DNA of 64,000 nt from Bog-473 sp963782415 (GTDB lineage Bacteria; Actinomycetota; Acidimicrobiia; Acidimicrobiales; RAAP-2), in the NCBI GenBank assembly GCA_963782415.1, contig CAWAJT010000006.1, forward strand, positions 186,001 through 250,000, in the 5' to 3' direction. The position numbers and the translations under genes were made by a program. Shown piece by piece: positions 8,180 to 16,113 of this stretch. Below the pieces are notes generated by a model. The model had not been told where the DNA came from, made no database searches, and saw only the letters and a list, made by a program, of their open reading frames with translations. Positions within the stretch are counted from its first letter, which is position 1; every line of letters starts with the position of its first letter.

Positions 8180-8778
8180 AGGCTCCCCTTGGTGGAGGGG
8201 ATGCCACCTCCCTCCACGCGCACGGCGTCGCGCAGGCAGCGGGCCACCCCCTTGAAGCTGGCCTCCAGCATGTGATGGGTGTTCTTGCCTTCGAGCCGGC
8301 GGATATGGAGGGTGAGGTTGGCGGCGGTGGCGAAGGCACGCCAGAACTCCTCGGCCAGCTGCGGGTTGAAGGGGGGGGACCCCAGGCCGGGCGTGTCCGG
8401 GGCGAAGTCGAGCGCATAGGCCAAGAACGGCCGGCCCGACAGGTCCAGCGCCACCTCTATCAGTGCCTCGTCCAGCGGCAGCAGCATGGAGGCGAAGCGG
8501 CGCACCCCCACCTTGTCCCCGAGCGCCTCGGCCAGGCAGGCACCCAACACAATGCCGACGTCCTCGACCGTGTGGTGGGCGTCGACGTGCAGGTCCCCCG
8601 TGGCGTGGACTCTGAGGTCGAAGCCGCCGTGGCGGCCGAGCTGCTCGACCATGTGATCGAAGAAGGGCAGGCCCGTCGAGACCTCGGTGCGACCGGAACC
8701 GTCGAGCACCAGCTCGGCCTCAATGGTCGTCTCCTTGGTGGTGCGGGTGGTGGCGGCACGGCGGACGTCGGGGGTCAC
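8176..8778 (-). CDS. hisB: Imidazoleglycerol-phosphate dehydratase
   Basis: HisB dehydrates imidazole glycerol phosphate to imidazole acetol phosphate. The 200-residue product is the dehydratase alone, without the fused phosphatase of enterobacteria. Metal-binding motifs FFDHMVEQLGRHGGFD, DAHHTVEDVGIVLG and NTHHMLEASFKG are present. The GTG start at 8778 overlaps the hisC stop; a longer in-frame extension to 8913 lies inside hisC and is rejected. Confidence 0.97.
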   Translation of the reverse strand: MTPDVRRAATTRTTKETTIEAELVLDGSGRTEVSTGLPFFDHMVEQLGRHGGFDLRVHATGDLHVDAHHTVEDVGIVLGACLAEALGDKVGVRRFASMLLPLDEALIEVALDLSGRPFLAYALDFAPDTPGLGSPPFNPQLAEEFWRAFATAANLTLHIRRLEGKNTHHMLEASFKGVARCLRDAVRVEGGGIPSTKGSL

Positions 8779-9839
8779 AGGCTCTCCTTCAAGGCGTGCA
8801 GGAAGCGGTCGTTCTCCTCGGTTGTCCCGATGGTGACGCGCAGGCAGCCGCGCAGACCTTCCCAGCTGGCGCAGTTGCGGATGAGGATCGAGTGGTCCAG
8901 CAACGACTGCCACACGTCGGACGCGTCGCGGCCCTGGGGACGGAAGAGGATGAAGTTGGCGTCGGACGGCCAGCTGTCCACCGGCAGGTCGGACAGTGCG
9001 GCGGCAACTCTGCCCCGCTCCTCGGAGATCCGCGCCACGCGCGCCTCCATTTCGGGAACGTGGCGCAACGCGACCAGCCCGGCGATCTGGGTCTGGGCCG
9101 ACAGGTGGTACGGCAGGGCCACCGCCTCGCAGGCGGCGACGACCGCCGGATCGGCCACCAGGTACCCGAGGCGCGCCCCGGCCATGGCCCAGGTCTTCGA
9201 GAAGGTGCGGGTGACGACGAGCCCGGGGTTGGCCGGCCCGCGCAGGGCCAGAGCCGACGACGGCGAGAACTGCCCGTAGGCCTCGTCCACGATCACCAAA
9301 CCCGGCGCGGCATCGATCACGGCGGCGACGGTCCCGGGCGGCTCGGCCCTTCCGGTGGGGTTGTTGGGCGAGCAGAGGAATGTGATCTCGGGCCGTTGCA
9401 CCTGCAACACCCGGCGGGCGTGGTCCGGATCAATCAGGAAGTCGTCGTCGCGGGCGCCCAGCACGACCTCGGTCCCGGCGATCCGCGCGATGTGCGAGTG
9501 CAGCGCGTAGGTCGGCTCGAACACGAGGGCGCGCCGGCCTGGCCCGCCAAAGGCGAGCAGCAGCGACTGCAGCACCTCGTTGGAGCCGTTGGCGCAGTAC
9601 ACCTCGTCGAACGTGACGTGGTGCAACGCGGCCACGGCCTGGCGGAGATCCGTGGCCGGCCGGTCGGGGTACCGGTGGAACGACACGTCCGCCAGCGCAG
9701 CCAACAGCTCCTCGCGCCATGCCTCTGGGGGCGCGAACGGCGACTCGTTGGTGTTGAGGCGCACCTCGGCGTCGACCTGGGGCGAGTGGTAGCCCTCCGT
9801 CAGCTGGAGGTCGGGACGGATCGGCGGGAGTGCGCTCAT
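8775..9839 (-). CDS. hisC: Histidinol-phosphate aminotransferase
   Basis: PLP enzyme that transaminates imidazole acetol phosphate to histidinol phosphate. The 354-residue fold-type I sequence includes RLNTNESPFAPPEAW, CANGSNEVLQSLLLAFGGPG, FLCSPNNPTG, IVDEAYGQFS and the PLP lysine in RTFSKTWAMAGARLGYL. I start it at ATG 9839 (MSALPPIRPDLQL), where ATGA overlaps the stop expected for hisD. In the sequence as given, hisD runs in frame into hisC, but only because of a likely single-base insertion in hisD. Confidence 0.95.
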   Translation of the reverse strand: MSALPPIRPDLQLTEGYHSPQVDAEVRLNTNESPFAPPEAWREELLAALADVSFHRYPDRPATDLRQAVAALHHVTFDEVYCANGSNEVLQSLLLAFGGPGRRALVFEPTYALHSHIARIAGTEVVLGARDDDFLIDPDHARRVLQVQRPEITFLCSPNNPTGRAEPPGTVAAVIDAAPGLVIVDEAYGQFSPSSALALRGPANPGLVVTRTFSKTWAMAGARLGYLVADPAVVAACEAVALPYHLSAQTQIAGLVALRHVPEMEARVARISEERGRVAAALSDLPVDSWPSDANFILFRPQGRDASDVWQSLLDHSILIRNCASWEGLRGCLRVTIGTTEENDRFLHALKESL

Positions 9840-11174
9840 GGTGCCCCGACACCACCGTCGCTGGTTTCGCGCCCTTCGAGGGCGTCGAGTCGACGGCGCA
9901 CGGAGTCGGCGTGAGCCGGCAGCCCTTCCGTCTCGGCCAGCGTGACGACCTGGGGACCGAGTGCGCGGCAGAGCCTCAGGGGACACGCGGACCGCATGCA
10001 GGTGCTTGCGGAAGTCGTCGGCCCGCAGCGCCGAGGCGAAGCGCGCCGTCCGGTTGGTGGGCAGCACGTGGTTCGGTCCGGCGATGTAGTCACCCATGCT
10101 GGCGGGCGACCACGGGCCCACAAAGACGGCGCCTGCGTTCTGCACCAGCTCGAGCAAACCCGTCGCCGCCGCGTCGGACACCATCAGCTGCAGGTGCTCG
10201 GGCGCGATCGCGTTGGACACGGCCAGGGCCTGCTCGGGGCCGTCGACCAGGCAGATGATCCCTGCCGAGCCCAGGGTCGACTCGAGGTCGGCCCGGCGGC
10301 TCGACGCGGCCACCATGCCATCCACCTCCGAGGAAACCGCGGCCGCCAGCGTGGCGTCCCACGTCACCAGCCAGGCCAACCCGTCGGGGCCGTGCTCGGC
10401 CTGCACGACGAGATCGACGGCGGCGAAAGCGGGCGGTGCCTCGGGTCCCGCCACCACCACGATCTCGGAGGGCCCGGCGAACGCCGACGCCACGCCGACG
10501 ACGCCCGACAGCTGCCGCTTGGCCTCGGCCACGTAGGCGTTGCCCGGTCCTGCGATGACGTCGACCGCCGGCACACTCTGCGTGCCATAGGCGAGCGCAG
10601 CGATCGCCTGCGCACCGCCGATCCGGTAGACCTCGTCCACCCCGGCGACGGATGCGGCGCACAGCGTGGCCGCGTCGATCCGGCCGTCGGCGGCCGGCGG
10701 CACGCACAGCGCGATGCTCGCGACGCCGGCCACCCGTGCGGGCGCTGCGCACATGAGCACCGTCGACGGGTAGCGGGCGCGCCCGCCGGGCGCGTAGATG
10801 CCGGCCCGCGCCACGGCACGGGTCACCTGCCCGACGGTGATGCCGCCGTCGACGAATTCACCCGGCGGCCGCCCCTCGTGCGCGTGATAGGCGAGGATGC
10901 GCCCGAACGCCGCCTCGAGCGCCTGCCAGAGGGCCGGGTCGGCATCGGCGCACGCCTTCTCGATCTCCTCCGGGCCGACCCGCACACCGGCGGACACGTC
11001 GACTCCGTCCAGCTCGGCCGTCAGGCGAACGAGTGCGGCGTCACCGTCGGCGCGCACCTCGCGGAGGATCTCCGCCACGACGTCGTGCACGTCAGATCCG
11101 GGGTCGACCGGGCGCGGCAGGGCCGGTTCGAACGGCGGCGCCGTGCCGCGGAGGTCCAGGATACGGAGGGACAT
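9836..11174 (-). CDS. hisD: Histidinol dehydrogenase (apparent frameshift near its 3' end)
   Basis: HisD oxidises histidinol to histidine in two NAD-dependent steps. Residues 1 to about 400 are intact, with ARAGIYAPGGRARYPSTVLM, VIAGPGNAYVAEAKR, FAGPSEIVVVA, QAEHGPDGLAW and MGDYIAGPNHVLPT. After SPEAL the frame turns into Arg-rich nonsense, while the next frame gives the expected ending (ALGPQVVTLAETEGLPAHAD...). Removing one base from 9963-9968 restores a 445-residue protein ending at 9836, overlapping hisC by ATGA. The length 1339 is one more than a multiple of three, which agrees. It is the first gene of the his/trp operon. Confidence 0.93.
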
Positions 11175-11183
11175 GAGGTCACA

Positions 11184-11189
11184 AGGCTA
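11184..11189 (-). promoter_or_regulatory. Candidate -10 box of the his/trp operon
   Basis: TAGCCT on the minus strand fits the actinobacterial TAnnnT pattern and ends nine bases before the hisD ATG, so transcription would begin within a few bases of the start codon. No Shine-Dalgarno sequence, leader peptide or attenuator is visible before hisD. The whole gap to the divergent small gene is 93 bases. Confidence 0.4.
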
Positions 11190-11267
11190 CCGGTGGGGTT
11201 CGCCCGTCCCTTTCCGCCCACCGCCCCGAGCGTCACGGCTCCTTCCGGCATCGGCCACGATGGTGGG

Positions 11268-11468
11268 ATGACCTCTGCCGCCGAGATCTCCTCCCTCTCC
11301 TCCACCCTGTCGGAACTGCACGACCGGGTCACTGCCCTGGCGGAGAGCTCGCTGGCGAGCGGCGACGAGGACATGGCCCACGAGCTGATCGCGGTCGAGC
11401 GCGCCCTCGGTGGCGCACTCCGCCGGCTCCGCCGCTTCGAACAGGGGCAGAACGTGCGCCGCCGCTAG
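11268..11468 (+). CDS. Small helical hypothetical protein divergent from hisD
   Basis: 66 residues, starting MTSAAEISSLSS and ending in an Arg-rich tail (RRLRRFEQGQNVRRR). The composition suggests two amphipathic helices: Ser/Leu/Ala-rich at 5-28 and Glu/Leu/Ala-rich at 35-55. There is no signal peptide or membrane segment. Third codon positions are almost all G/C, and a GGTGGG precedes the ATG. I do not recognise the family. It stands divergent from hisD and converges on the toxin-like gene. Confidence 0.7.
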   Translation: MTSAAEISSLSSTLSELHDRVTALAESSLASGDEDMAHELIAVERALGGALRRLRRFEQGQNVRRR

Positions 11469-11482
11469 GGCCCGGGCCACCG

Positions 11483-11881
11483 CTACACGGCGTAGAGGAC
11501 GAGCTCGTGGCCGAGCAGGCCCGCCGCGGTGCGGAGGACGGTCTGGCGCTGCGCCACCACGGCGCAATTGCGGCGCTCCGCCACCTCGACCACCGCGACC
11601 ACGCTGAGATCCGAGGTGTCACATCGTGCCGCGATCTCACCCGAACGTCGGGCGGCCTCGTCGTTGAAGGGCTCGACCTCCGTCCCCGCCAGCAGCTCAC
11701 CGATCCGGTCGCTGCGGGCCTCGGTCCGGTAGCCCTCGGCCACCGTCACCGCGGGGATCACCGGCACAATGCCGTTGGAGAGTGCGGCGCGGTGCAGCGC
11801 CCACATCATGCGATCGCCCCGCGCCGCCGCGTGGAGTGCGCCCAAACCGTAGACGAGGCCCTCCCGGCGTGCCGCGGTCAC
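11483..11881 (-). CDS. PIN/VapC-like toxin, probably degenerate
   Basis: 132-residue protein encoded downstream of a ribbon-helix-helix antitoxin, joined by a GTGA overlap. The layout (LVYGLGALHAAARGDRMMWA, then IPAVTVAEGYR, then DTSDLSVVAVV) resembles actinobacterial VapC-like PIN proteins, whose N-terminus normally reads like YDAGALIAAER. Here the first catalytic Asp is replaced by Gly12, while Glu49 and Asp91 remain. The later (T/S)-D segment is replaced by AQRQ (110-113). The ribonuclease may therefore be inactive. The fold assignment is by pattern only. Confidence 0.65.
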   Translation of the reverse strand: MTAARREGLVYGLGALHAAARGDRMMWALHRAALSNGIVPVIPAVTVAEGYRTEARSDRIGELLAGTEVEPFNDEAARRSGEIAARCDTSDLSVVAVVEVAERRNCAVVAQRQTVLRTAAGLLGHELVLYAV

Positions 11882-12144
11882 CGCCGCCGGACCCGCGAGG
11901 CGACCCCGGACACTCCCGAGCGCAGTCGGGCCAAGAGCGCTTCACCGGCGGCGAGCTCCTCGGGGCTCAAGGAGCCGGTCTCGCCCTCCCACGCCGCCAC
12001 GCCGCGCAGTCCTTGGCGAACCCGCAGCTGCTTCTCAGCCGCCGAGGAGAGCCAGGCACTGAAGGAGACTCCATCTTGCTTGGCGGCTTCCTCGACGGAC
12101 GCAGCCACCTCGTCGTCGAGCGAAACGGACCGCTTCGTCACCAT
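11878..12144 (-). CDS. Ribbon-helix-helix antitoxin (VapB/CopG-like)
   Basis: 88 residues. The N-terminal 45 residues match a ribbon-helix-helix DNA-binding domain: a short basic strand (TKRSVSLDDEVA) followed by two helices ending in FSAWLSSAAEKQLR. The C-terminal half (WEGETGSLSPEELAAGEALL) would be the toxin-binding part. An imperfect palindrome lies directly upstream and overlaps the predicted -10 box, as expected for autoregulation. The start is ATG 12144. Confidence 0.75.
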   Translation of the reverse strand: MVTKRSVSLDDEVAASVEEAAKQDGVSFSAWLSSAAEKQLRVRQGLRGVAAWEGETGSLSPEELAAGEALLARLRSGVSGVASRVRRR

Positions 12145-12150
12145 GAATTG

Positions 12151-12173
12151 AGGGTAGCACCTGGAGTACTACC
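12151..12173 (-). promoter_or_regulatory. Antitoxin promoter with overlapping palindromic operator
   Basis: On the plus strand GGTAGCAC (12153-12160) and GTACTACC (12166-12173) form an 8-bp inverted repeat with one mismatch and a 5-base spacer. On the minus strand TACCCT (12156-12151) is a TAnnnT box six bases before the antitoxin ATG. Overlap of operator and -10 suits repression by the antitoxin or toxin-antitoxin complex. Confidence 0.5.
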
Positions 12174-12208
12174 GACCGGACACGACCCCCCTCACCTGGC
12201 CGGAAACA

Positions 12209-12236
12209 CCAATGCCGGCCCGAAGGCCGGCATTGG
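12209..12236 (-). terminator. Perfect 12-bp hairpin with UUCG loop downstream of nth
   Basis: CCAATGCCGGCC and GGCCGGCATTGG pair perfectly around four bases. Read on the minus strand the loop is TTCG closed by C-G, the very stable cUUCGg tetraloop, followed by TGTTTCC. There is no long U tract. It lies 155 bases after the nth stop and before the antitoxin promoter, so it may end nth transcription. Confidence 0.5.
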
Positions 12237-12273
12237 GCGAGTCGGCCGGGAGGCGGATCCCAGCATCGACTCT

Positions 12274-12305
12274 TTTGGAACCAGGTGGCGGGAACCGGTT
12301 CCAAA
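12274..12305. repeat. Inverted repeat with nested palindrome
   Basis: TTTGGAACC (12274-12282) and GGTTCCAAA (12297-12305) are perfect 9-bp inverted arms 14 bases apart. The right part contains the perfect palindrome GGAACCGGTTCC (12291-12302). It lies in the 247-base gap between the antitoxin and nth; no gene is visible there. Function unknown, possibly a protein binding site. Confidence 0.45.
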
Positions 12306-12391
12306 TTCCATGGTAGCCCCTGAGAATGGCGATTTCACCTTGAGGAGAACGAATTGCCGAAAAGGGCGCGGAATGGACGTGGCGGCGCGGA

Positions 12392-13057
12392 TTACTGGAC
12401 CGAAGGGCAGAAATCGGCCAAAGGGCATGCGCCACAACGGGGTTTCCGGGCAACACATGTGTTCCGGCCGTGGAGGATGAGGCGGAGGCTGAACGCCCCC
12501 TGCTCCGGGGCCGGGATGAACGAATTGAGCACGTGTTCGACCTTGACGGCGTCGCGTCTGGCGGCGCCGGCCAAGCCCTCGGTGAGGCGCAGGCGCTCGC
12601 TCACCCGGAGGACATGGGTGTCCACGGGGAGGCCCGGGAGTCCGAACGCCACGCTGCGAACGACGTTGCCCGTCTTGCGGCCCACGCCCGGGATCGTGAC
12701 CAGATCGTCGAGCTCGGTCGGGACCTCGCCCCCGAATCGGTCGGCCACCGCCGAGGCCATGCCGATCAGACTCCGGGTCTTGGCACGGAAGAACCCGGTG
12801 GATCTCACGAGCTCCTCCACCGCCTCGGGGTTCGCCCCCGCCAGAGACGCGGCGTCGGGATAGGCGGCGAACAGCGCGGGCGTCACCATGTTCACCCGGG
12901 CATCGGTGCTCTGTGCCGACAGAATGGTGGCCGCCAGCAATTGGAACGGGTCTTTGAAGTCCAATGCGCACAGCTCGGCGGCGGTGCCCGGATAGAGCTC
13001 GGCGAGACGTTCGACGGTCAGGCGGGCCCGGCCCTTCGCTGTCCTGGGCTTCGCCAC
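12392..13057 (-). CDS. nth: Endonuclease III (DNA glycosylase/AP lyase)
   Basis: Base-excision repair enzyme for oxidised pyrimidines. The 221-residue product shows the helix-hairpin-helix with catalytic Lys (VTIPGVGRKTGNVV), catalytic Asp in VDTHVLRVSERLRL, and the C-terminal [4Fe-4S] ligands C-x6-C-x2-C-x5-C in CVARKPRCGACPLADFC. The start GTG 13057 lies six bases after a TACCGT hexamer, suggesting a leaderless mRNA. It is divergent from mshD with 31 bases between the chosen starts. Confidence 0.95.
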   Translation of the reverse strand: MAKPRTAKGRARLTVERLAELYPGTAAELCALDFKDPFQLLAATILSAQSTDARVNMVTPALFAAYPDAASLAGANPEAVEELVRSTGFFRAKTRSLIGMASAVADRFGGEVPTELDDLVTIPGVGRKTGNVVRSVAFGLPGLPVDTHVLRVSERLRLTEGLAGAARRDAVKVEHVLNSFIPAPEQGAFSLRLILHGRNTCVARKPRCGACPLADFCPSVQ

Positions 13058-13063
13058 CGGTTC

Positions 13064-13081
13064 ACGGTACCGGGTTACGTT
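13064..13081. promoter_or_regulatory. Back-to-back -10 boxes for nth and mshD
   Basis: Minus strand TACCGT (13069-13064) ends six bases before the nth GTG; plus strand TACGTT (13076-13081) ends seven bases before a GTG at 13089 in mshD. Both fit TAnnnT and both would give leaderless messages. Each promoter would need its -35 region inside the other gene's first codons, so the two may interfere with each other. Confidence 0.4.
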
Positions 13082-13088
13082 GGCCGCA

Positions 13089-14051
13089 GTGGACGACGTC
13101 GAGATGACGGTGATCGAGCTGGCGAAGCTCCCCAGGCCCGAGCAGGCCGCCTTGCGCGCGCTCGTCGAGTCGGTCGGAACTGCGCACCAGCATCCCGCTC
13201 TACCCGAGCCACAGTTGCTGGCCGCCACGGGAAAGGTCCGGCCGCCAGCGGGCGAACGCATCGTCTTGGCCCGCCGACGGCCCCCTGGCGCGGGCGCGGA
13301 CGGGCCAGCCAGCACCGAGCTCGCCGGCAGCGCCATCTTGTCCCCCGGTCGCGACGGCTCCACGGTGGTCCACGTGGTGGACAACCCGGCCGCGGCCGGG
13401 ACCGGGGTGCACGCGGCGCTGCTGCGCCGGGCCGTCGAGGTGGCGCCGGCGCAGAAGGCCCTCCATCTGTGGGTGATGCAGGCCAGGCCGGCCGACGACG
13501 AGCGGGCGGCCGCCGAGGGGTTCGTCCCGGAACGAGACCTGCTCCAGATGCGCGTGCCGTTGCCCTTGGGTGACGACGTCCTGGCGGCGACGCGCCCGCT
13601 GGCGACGCGGCCTTTCGTCCCGGGGCGCGACGAAGCATCCTGGGTGGACATCAACAACCGGGCCTTTGCCGGCCACCCTGAGCAGGGCGGCTGGACGGTG
13701 GCCGACCTGCGGGAGCGCATGGCTGCCGACTGGGTCGACCTCGACGGCTTCTTGGTGGCCGACGACCCGGACGGTCCCGGACTCATCGGGGCCTGCTGGA
13801 CCAAGGTCCACCGCGACCACGACCCGGTTCTCGGCGAGATCTACGTGATCGACGTCGATCCCCGGCACCACGGTCACGGCTGGGGCCGCTCGCTCACCGT
13901 GGCCGGGCTGGTGCACCTGGCCGGACGGGGCATCACCGTCGGCATGCTCTACACCGACGCATCCAACGAGGCCGCGGTCGGGCTCTACCGTTCGCTCGGT
14001 TTCACGGTGGACCACGTGGACCGCTCCTATCGGCGAGCGCCGCTCAGCTGA
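13089..14051 (+). CDS. mshD: Mycothiol synthase (tandem GNAT acetyltransferase)
   Basis: MshD acetylates the cysteinyl precursor with acetyl-CoA in the last step of mycothiol synthesis, so the organism is probably a mycothiol-making actinobacterium. The 320-residue product has a divergent N-terminal GNAT domain and a C-terminal GNAT domain with the typical NNRAFAGHPEQGGWT segment, IYVIDVDPRHHGHGWGRSL (acetyl-CoA loop) and YTDASNEAAVGLYRSLGF. I prefer GTG 13089 because of the TACGTT box; TTG 13080 is an alternative. The 3' end overlaps the convergent VIT1-family gene by 8 bases. Confidence 0.92.
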   Translation: MDDVEMTVIELAKLPRPEQAALRALVESVGTAHQHPALPEPQLLAATGKVRPPAGERIVLARRRPPGAGADGPASTELAGSAILSPGRDGSTVVHVVDNPAAAGTGVHAALLRRAVEVAPAQKALHLWVMQARPADDERAAAEGFVPERDLLQMRVPLPLGDDVLAATRPLATRPFVPGRDEASWVDINNRAFAGHPEQGGWTVADLRERMAADWVDLDGFLVADDPDGPGLIGACWTKVHRDHDPVLGEIYVIDVDPRHHGHGWGRSLTVAGLVHLAGRGITVGMLYTDASNEAAVGLYRSLGFTVDHVDRSYRRAPLS

Positions 14052-14766
14052 CGCCGGTCCCGATCCCCTTTCCCACACCGAAGGTGACGGCGGCGGCCAC
14101 GGCCGTCACGGCGAACTGCCGCAGCGCGGACACGAGGGCGGGACGCTCGGTGTAGCGCGCCAGCACGACACCGACGGCCAACGACGCCACCCCGGCGAGC
14201 ACCACCGACAGCACGATGGCGGCCGACCCCGATGTGAAGAGCCAGGGCGCGAGCGGAATGAACGCGCCCAGTGCGAAGGTGATGAAGGAGGCCGCGGCCG
14301 CCTGCCAGGGTGATCCCAGACCCTCGGGCGAGATCCCGAGCTCCTCGCGGGCGTGCGTCTCGAGCGCGAGATCGGGATCCTGCATGACCTCGTTGACCAT
14401 GTCGGAGGCCACCACCGGGTCGATGCCCCGGCGCACGTACATGCCCCGCAGCTCGTCCGCCTCGCCCTCGGGACTGTGACTGAGAGAGCGGCGCTCGACC
14501 TCGAGCTCGCGCTCCATCAGCTCGCGCTGGGCCGTCATGGAGACATATTCGCCGGCGGCCATGGAGAAGGAGCCCGCAATCAGCCCGGCGATCCCCGCCA
14601 GGCGCACGATGGAGCCACCCGGGTTGGCTCCCGCCATGCCCAGAACGAGGGACACGTTGGTCACGAGGCCGTCGCTCACCCCGAAGACGGCAGCCCGGGC
14701 CCCGCCGCCGCGGAGGTCTCGGTGCTGGTGGGGCGGGGTCGAATCGTGCTCGTGCACTGGGCTCAC
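14044..14766 (-). CDS. VIT1/CCC1-family iron/manganese transporter
   Basis: Integral membrane protein of the vacuolar iron transporter family (DUF125), likely exporting Fe2+/Mn2+. In 240 residues: a His-rich N-terminal tail, TM1-TM2 with the signature FGVSDGLVTNVSLVLGMAGA and FSMAAGEYVSM, a soluble Glu-rich metal-binding segment at about 80-145 (QRELMERELEVERRSL), then three more TM segments. Start GTG 14766 is seven bases after a TACGCT box. The gene converges on mshD and diverges from the MaoC gene. Confidence 0.85.
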   Translation of the reverse strand: MSPVHEHDSTPPHQHRDLRGGGARAAVFGVSDGLVTNVSLVLGMAGANPGGSIVRLAGIAGLIAGSFSMAAGEYVSMTAQRELMERELEVERRSLSHSPEGEADELRGMYVRRGIDPVVASDMVNEVMQDPDLALETHAREELGISPEGLGSPWQAAAASFITFALGAFIPLAPWLFTSGSAAIVLSVVLAGVASLAVGVVLARYTERPALVSALRQFAVTAVAAAVTFGVGKGIGTGVS

Positions 14767-14773
14767 CAGGGTC

Positions 14774-14805
14774 AGCGTAGTGAGGTGCCCTCAGGCGGGT
14801 AGCGT
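14774..14805. promoter_or_regulatory. Divergent -10 boxes for the VIT1-family and MaoC genes
   Basis: Minus strand TACGCT (14779-14774) lies seven bases before the transporter GTG and implies a leaderless mRNA. Plus strand TAGCGT (14800-14805) would give a leader of about 35 bases carrying the GAGGAGC ribosome site of the MaoC gene. The two kinds of start in one 79-base gap make a useful internal contrast. Confidence 0.4.
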
Positions 14806-14845
14806 CCTGCAGCGGAATCAGACCCTGACCAGCGAGGAGCGCTTC

Positions 14846-15301
14846 ATGACCACCGTCATCGACGGCGTCGACGGCTTCAAAGAGCTCGTCGGCACCCAGC
14901 TCGGCTATTGCGAATGGATGCCGATCACCCAGGAGCGGGTGAATCTCTTTGCCGACGCCACCGACGACCACCAGTGGATCCACGTCGACCCCGAGCGCGC
15001 CAAGGACGGTCCCTTCGGTGTGGCCATCGCGCACGGCTACCTGACCCTGTCGCTCGCCCCTGTCCTGTTGAACAAGGTCATCCGCGTCGACAACACCAAG
15101 TTCGGCGTCAACTACGGCTGCAACAAGGTCCGCTTCCCCGCACCCGTGCCGGTCGGCGCGGAGCTGCGCATGGGCGTGACCATCGCCGCCGTCGACGAGA
15201 CCGACGGTGGTGTCCAGGTCACCTACGACCTCGTGATGGAGGTCAAGGACGCGCCCAAGCCCGCGTGCGTGGCCCAAGTGGTCTACCGCTACTACCGCTG
15301 A
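14846..15301 (+). CDS. MaoC-family (R)-specific enoyl-CoA hydratase/dehydratase
   Basis: 151-residue single hot-dog protein. The hydratase-2 motif is clear: FADATDDHQWIHVDPERA followed by GVAIAHGYLTLSL, with the catalytic Asp and His. A TQLGYCEWMPITQERV segment precedes it as usual. Likely acts on acyl-CoA thioesters in fatty-acid metabolism, though the substrate cannot be read from the sequence. GAGGAGC precedes the ATG. It is 59 bases upstream of menG, with no sign of functional linkage. Confidence 0.9.
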   Translation: MTTVIDGVDGFKELVGTQLGYCEWMPITQERVNLFADATDDHQWIHVDPERAKDGPFGVAIAHGYLTLSLAPVLLNKVIRVDNTKFGVNYGCNKVRFPAPVPVGAELRMGVTIAAVDETDGGVQVTYDLVMEVKDAPKPACVAQVVYRYYR

Positions 15302-15360
15302 GCGCCACCGGCGTGACTCCGTGACCCCTTTCCGGCTGACTCCTGCCCGGCTGAGCCTCG

Positions 15361-16113
15361 ATGCCGGCGCCGATGCCGATGCCGATCATTGACGCCGTGG
15401 CCCGAAGCCGGAGCGGGTCACCGCCGCCACTGCCGACCGGGGACGAGAAGACGGCGCGCGTGCGCGCCATGTTCGACACGATTGCGCCGCGCTACGACCT
15501 GATCAACCGGCTCATGACGTTCGGGCTCGACCAGGCCTGGCGCCGCCACACTGTGGCCGCGCTGGCGCTGCCCGCCGGCTCGCGGGTACTGGACCTGGCC
15601 TGTGGCACAGGCGACCTCTCGCGCCTGGCGCTGCGGAACGGTTACGTCGTCGTCGGCACCGATCTCAGCGCGGGCATGCTCGGCGCCAACGGCGCGTCGA
15701 CCCCGTTGGTCGAGGCCGACGGCAGCCGACTGCCCTTCGCCGACGGCGCCTTCGACGGACTTGTGTGCGGCTACGCGCTGCGCAACTTCACCGACCTGGC
15801 GGCCACGCTGGGCGAGGCGGCCCGCGTGTTGCGGCCCGGCGGGCGCCTGGCCGTGCTCGAGGTCGACACACCCACCGCGCCGCTGTGGCGCGCCGGCTAC
15901 GACCTCTGGTTCACCAAAGCTGTGCCCGCGCTCGGCGCGGCCCTCTCAGACAGAGAGGCCTACCGCTACCTCCCTCAGTCCGTGGCCTACCTGCCGCCGA
16001 CGCCGGTCCTGCGCGCCATCCTGGTCGGTGCGGGGTTCTCGGCCGTGGGGATCCGTCCCCTCGCCGGCGGCCTGAGCCAAATGGTGGTGGCCACCCACGC
16101 CGGCGCGCCGTGA
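15361..16113 (+). CDS. menG: Demethylmenaquinone methyltransferase
   Basis: SAM-dependent C-methylation, the last step of menaquinone synthesis. The 250-residue product has the UbiE/MenG signatures MFDTIAPRYDLINRLMTFGLDQAWRR, motif I VLDLACGTGDLSRLAL, VVVGTDLSAGML, VCGYALRNF and VLRPGGRLAVLEV. The Pro/Met-rich N-terminus makes the exact ATG uncertain. Its stop overlaps the isochorismate synthase start by GTGA, placing two menaquinone genes in one operon. Confidence 0.93.
   Translation: MPAPMPMPIIDAVARSRSGSPPPLPTGDEKTARVRAMFDTIAPRYDLINRLMTFGLDQAWRRHTVAALALPAGSRVLDLACGTGDLSRLALRNGYVVVGTDLSAGMLGANGASTPLVEADGSRLPFADGAFDGLVCGYALRNFTDLAATLGEAARVLRPGGRLAVLEVDTPTAPLWRAGYDLWFTKAVPALGAALSDREAYRYLPQSVAYLPPTPVLRAILVGAGFSAVGIRPLAGGLSQMVVATHAGAP

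Noticed and set aside
8775..11174. A single 799-residue HisD-HisC fusion gene
   Set aside because: The join is out-of-frame HisD; a one-base change restores two genes with the usual four-base overlap.
11175..11267. Histidine or tryptophan attenuator/T-box before the operon
   Set aside because: The gap is 93 bases, with no leader peptide, T-box sequence or terminator, and the -10 box is almost at the start codon.
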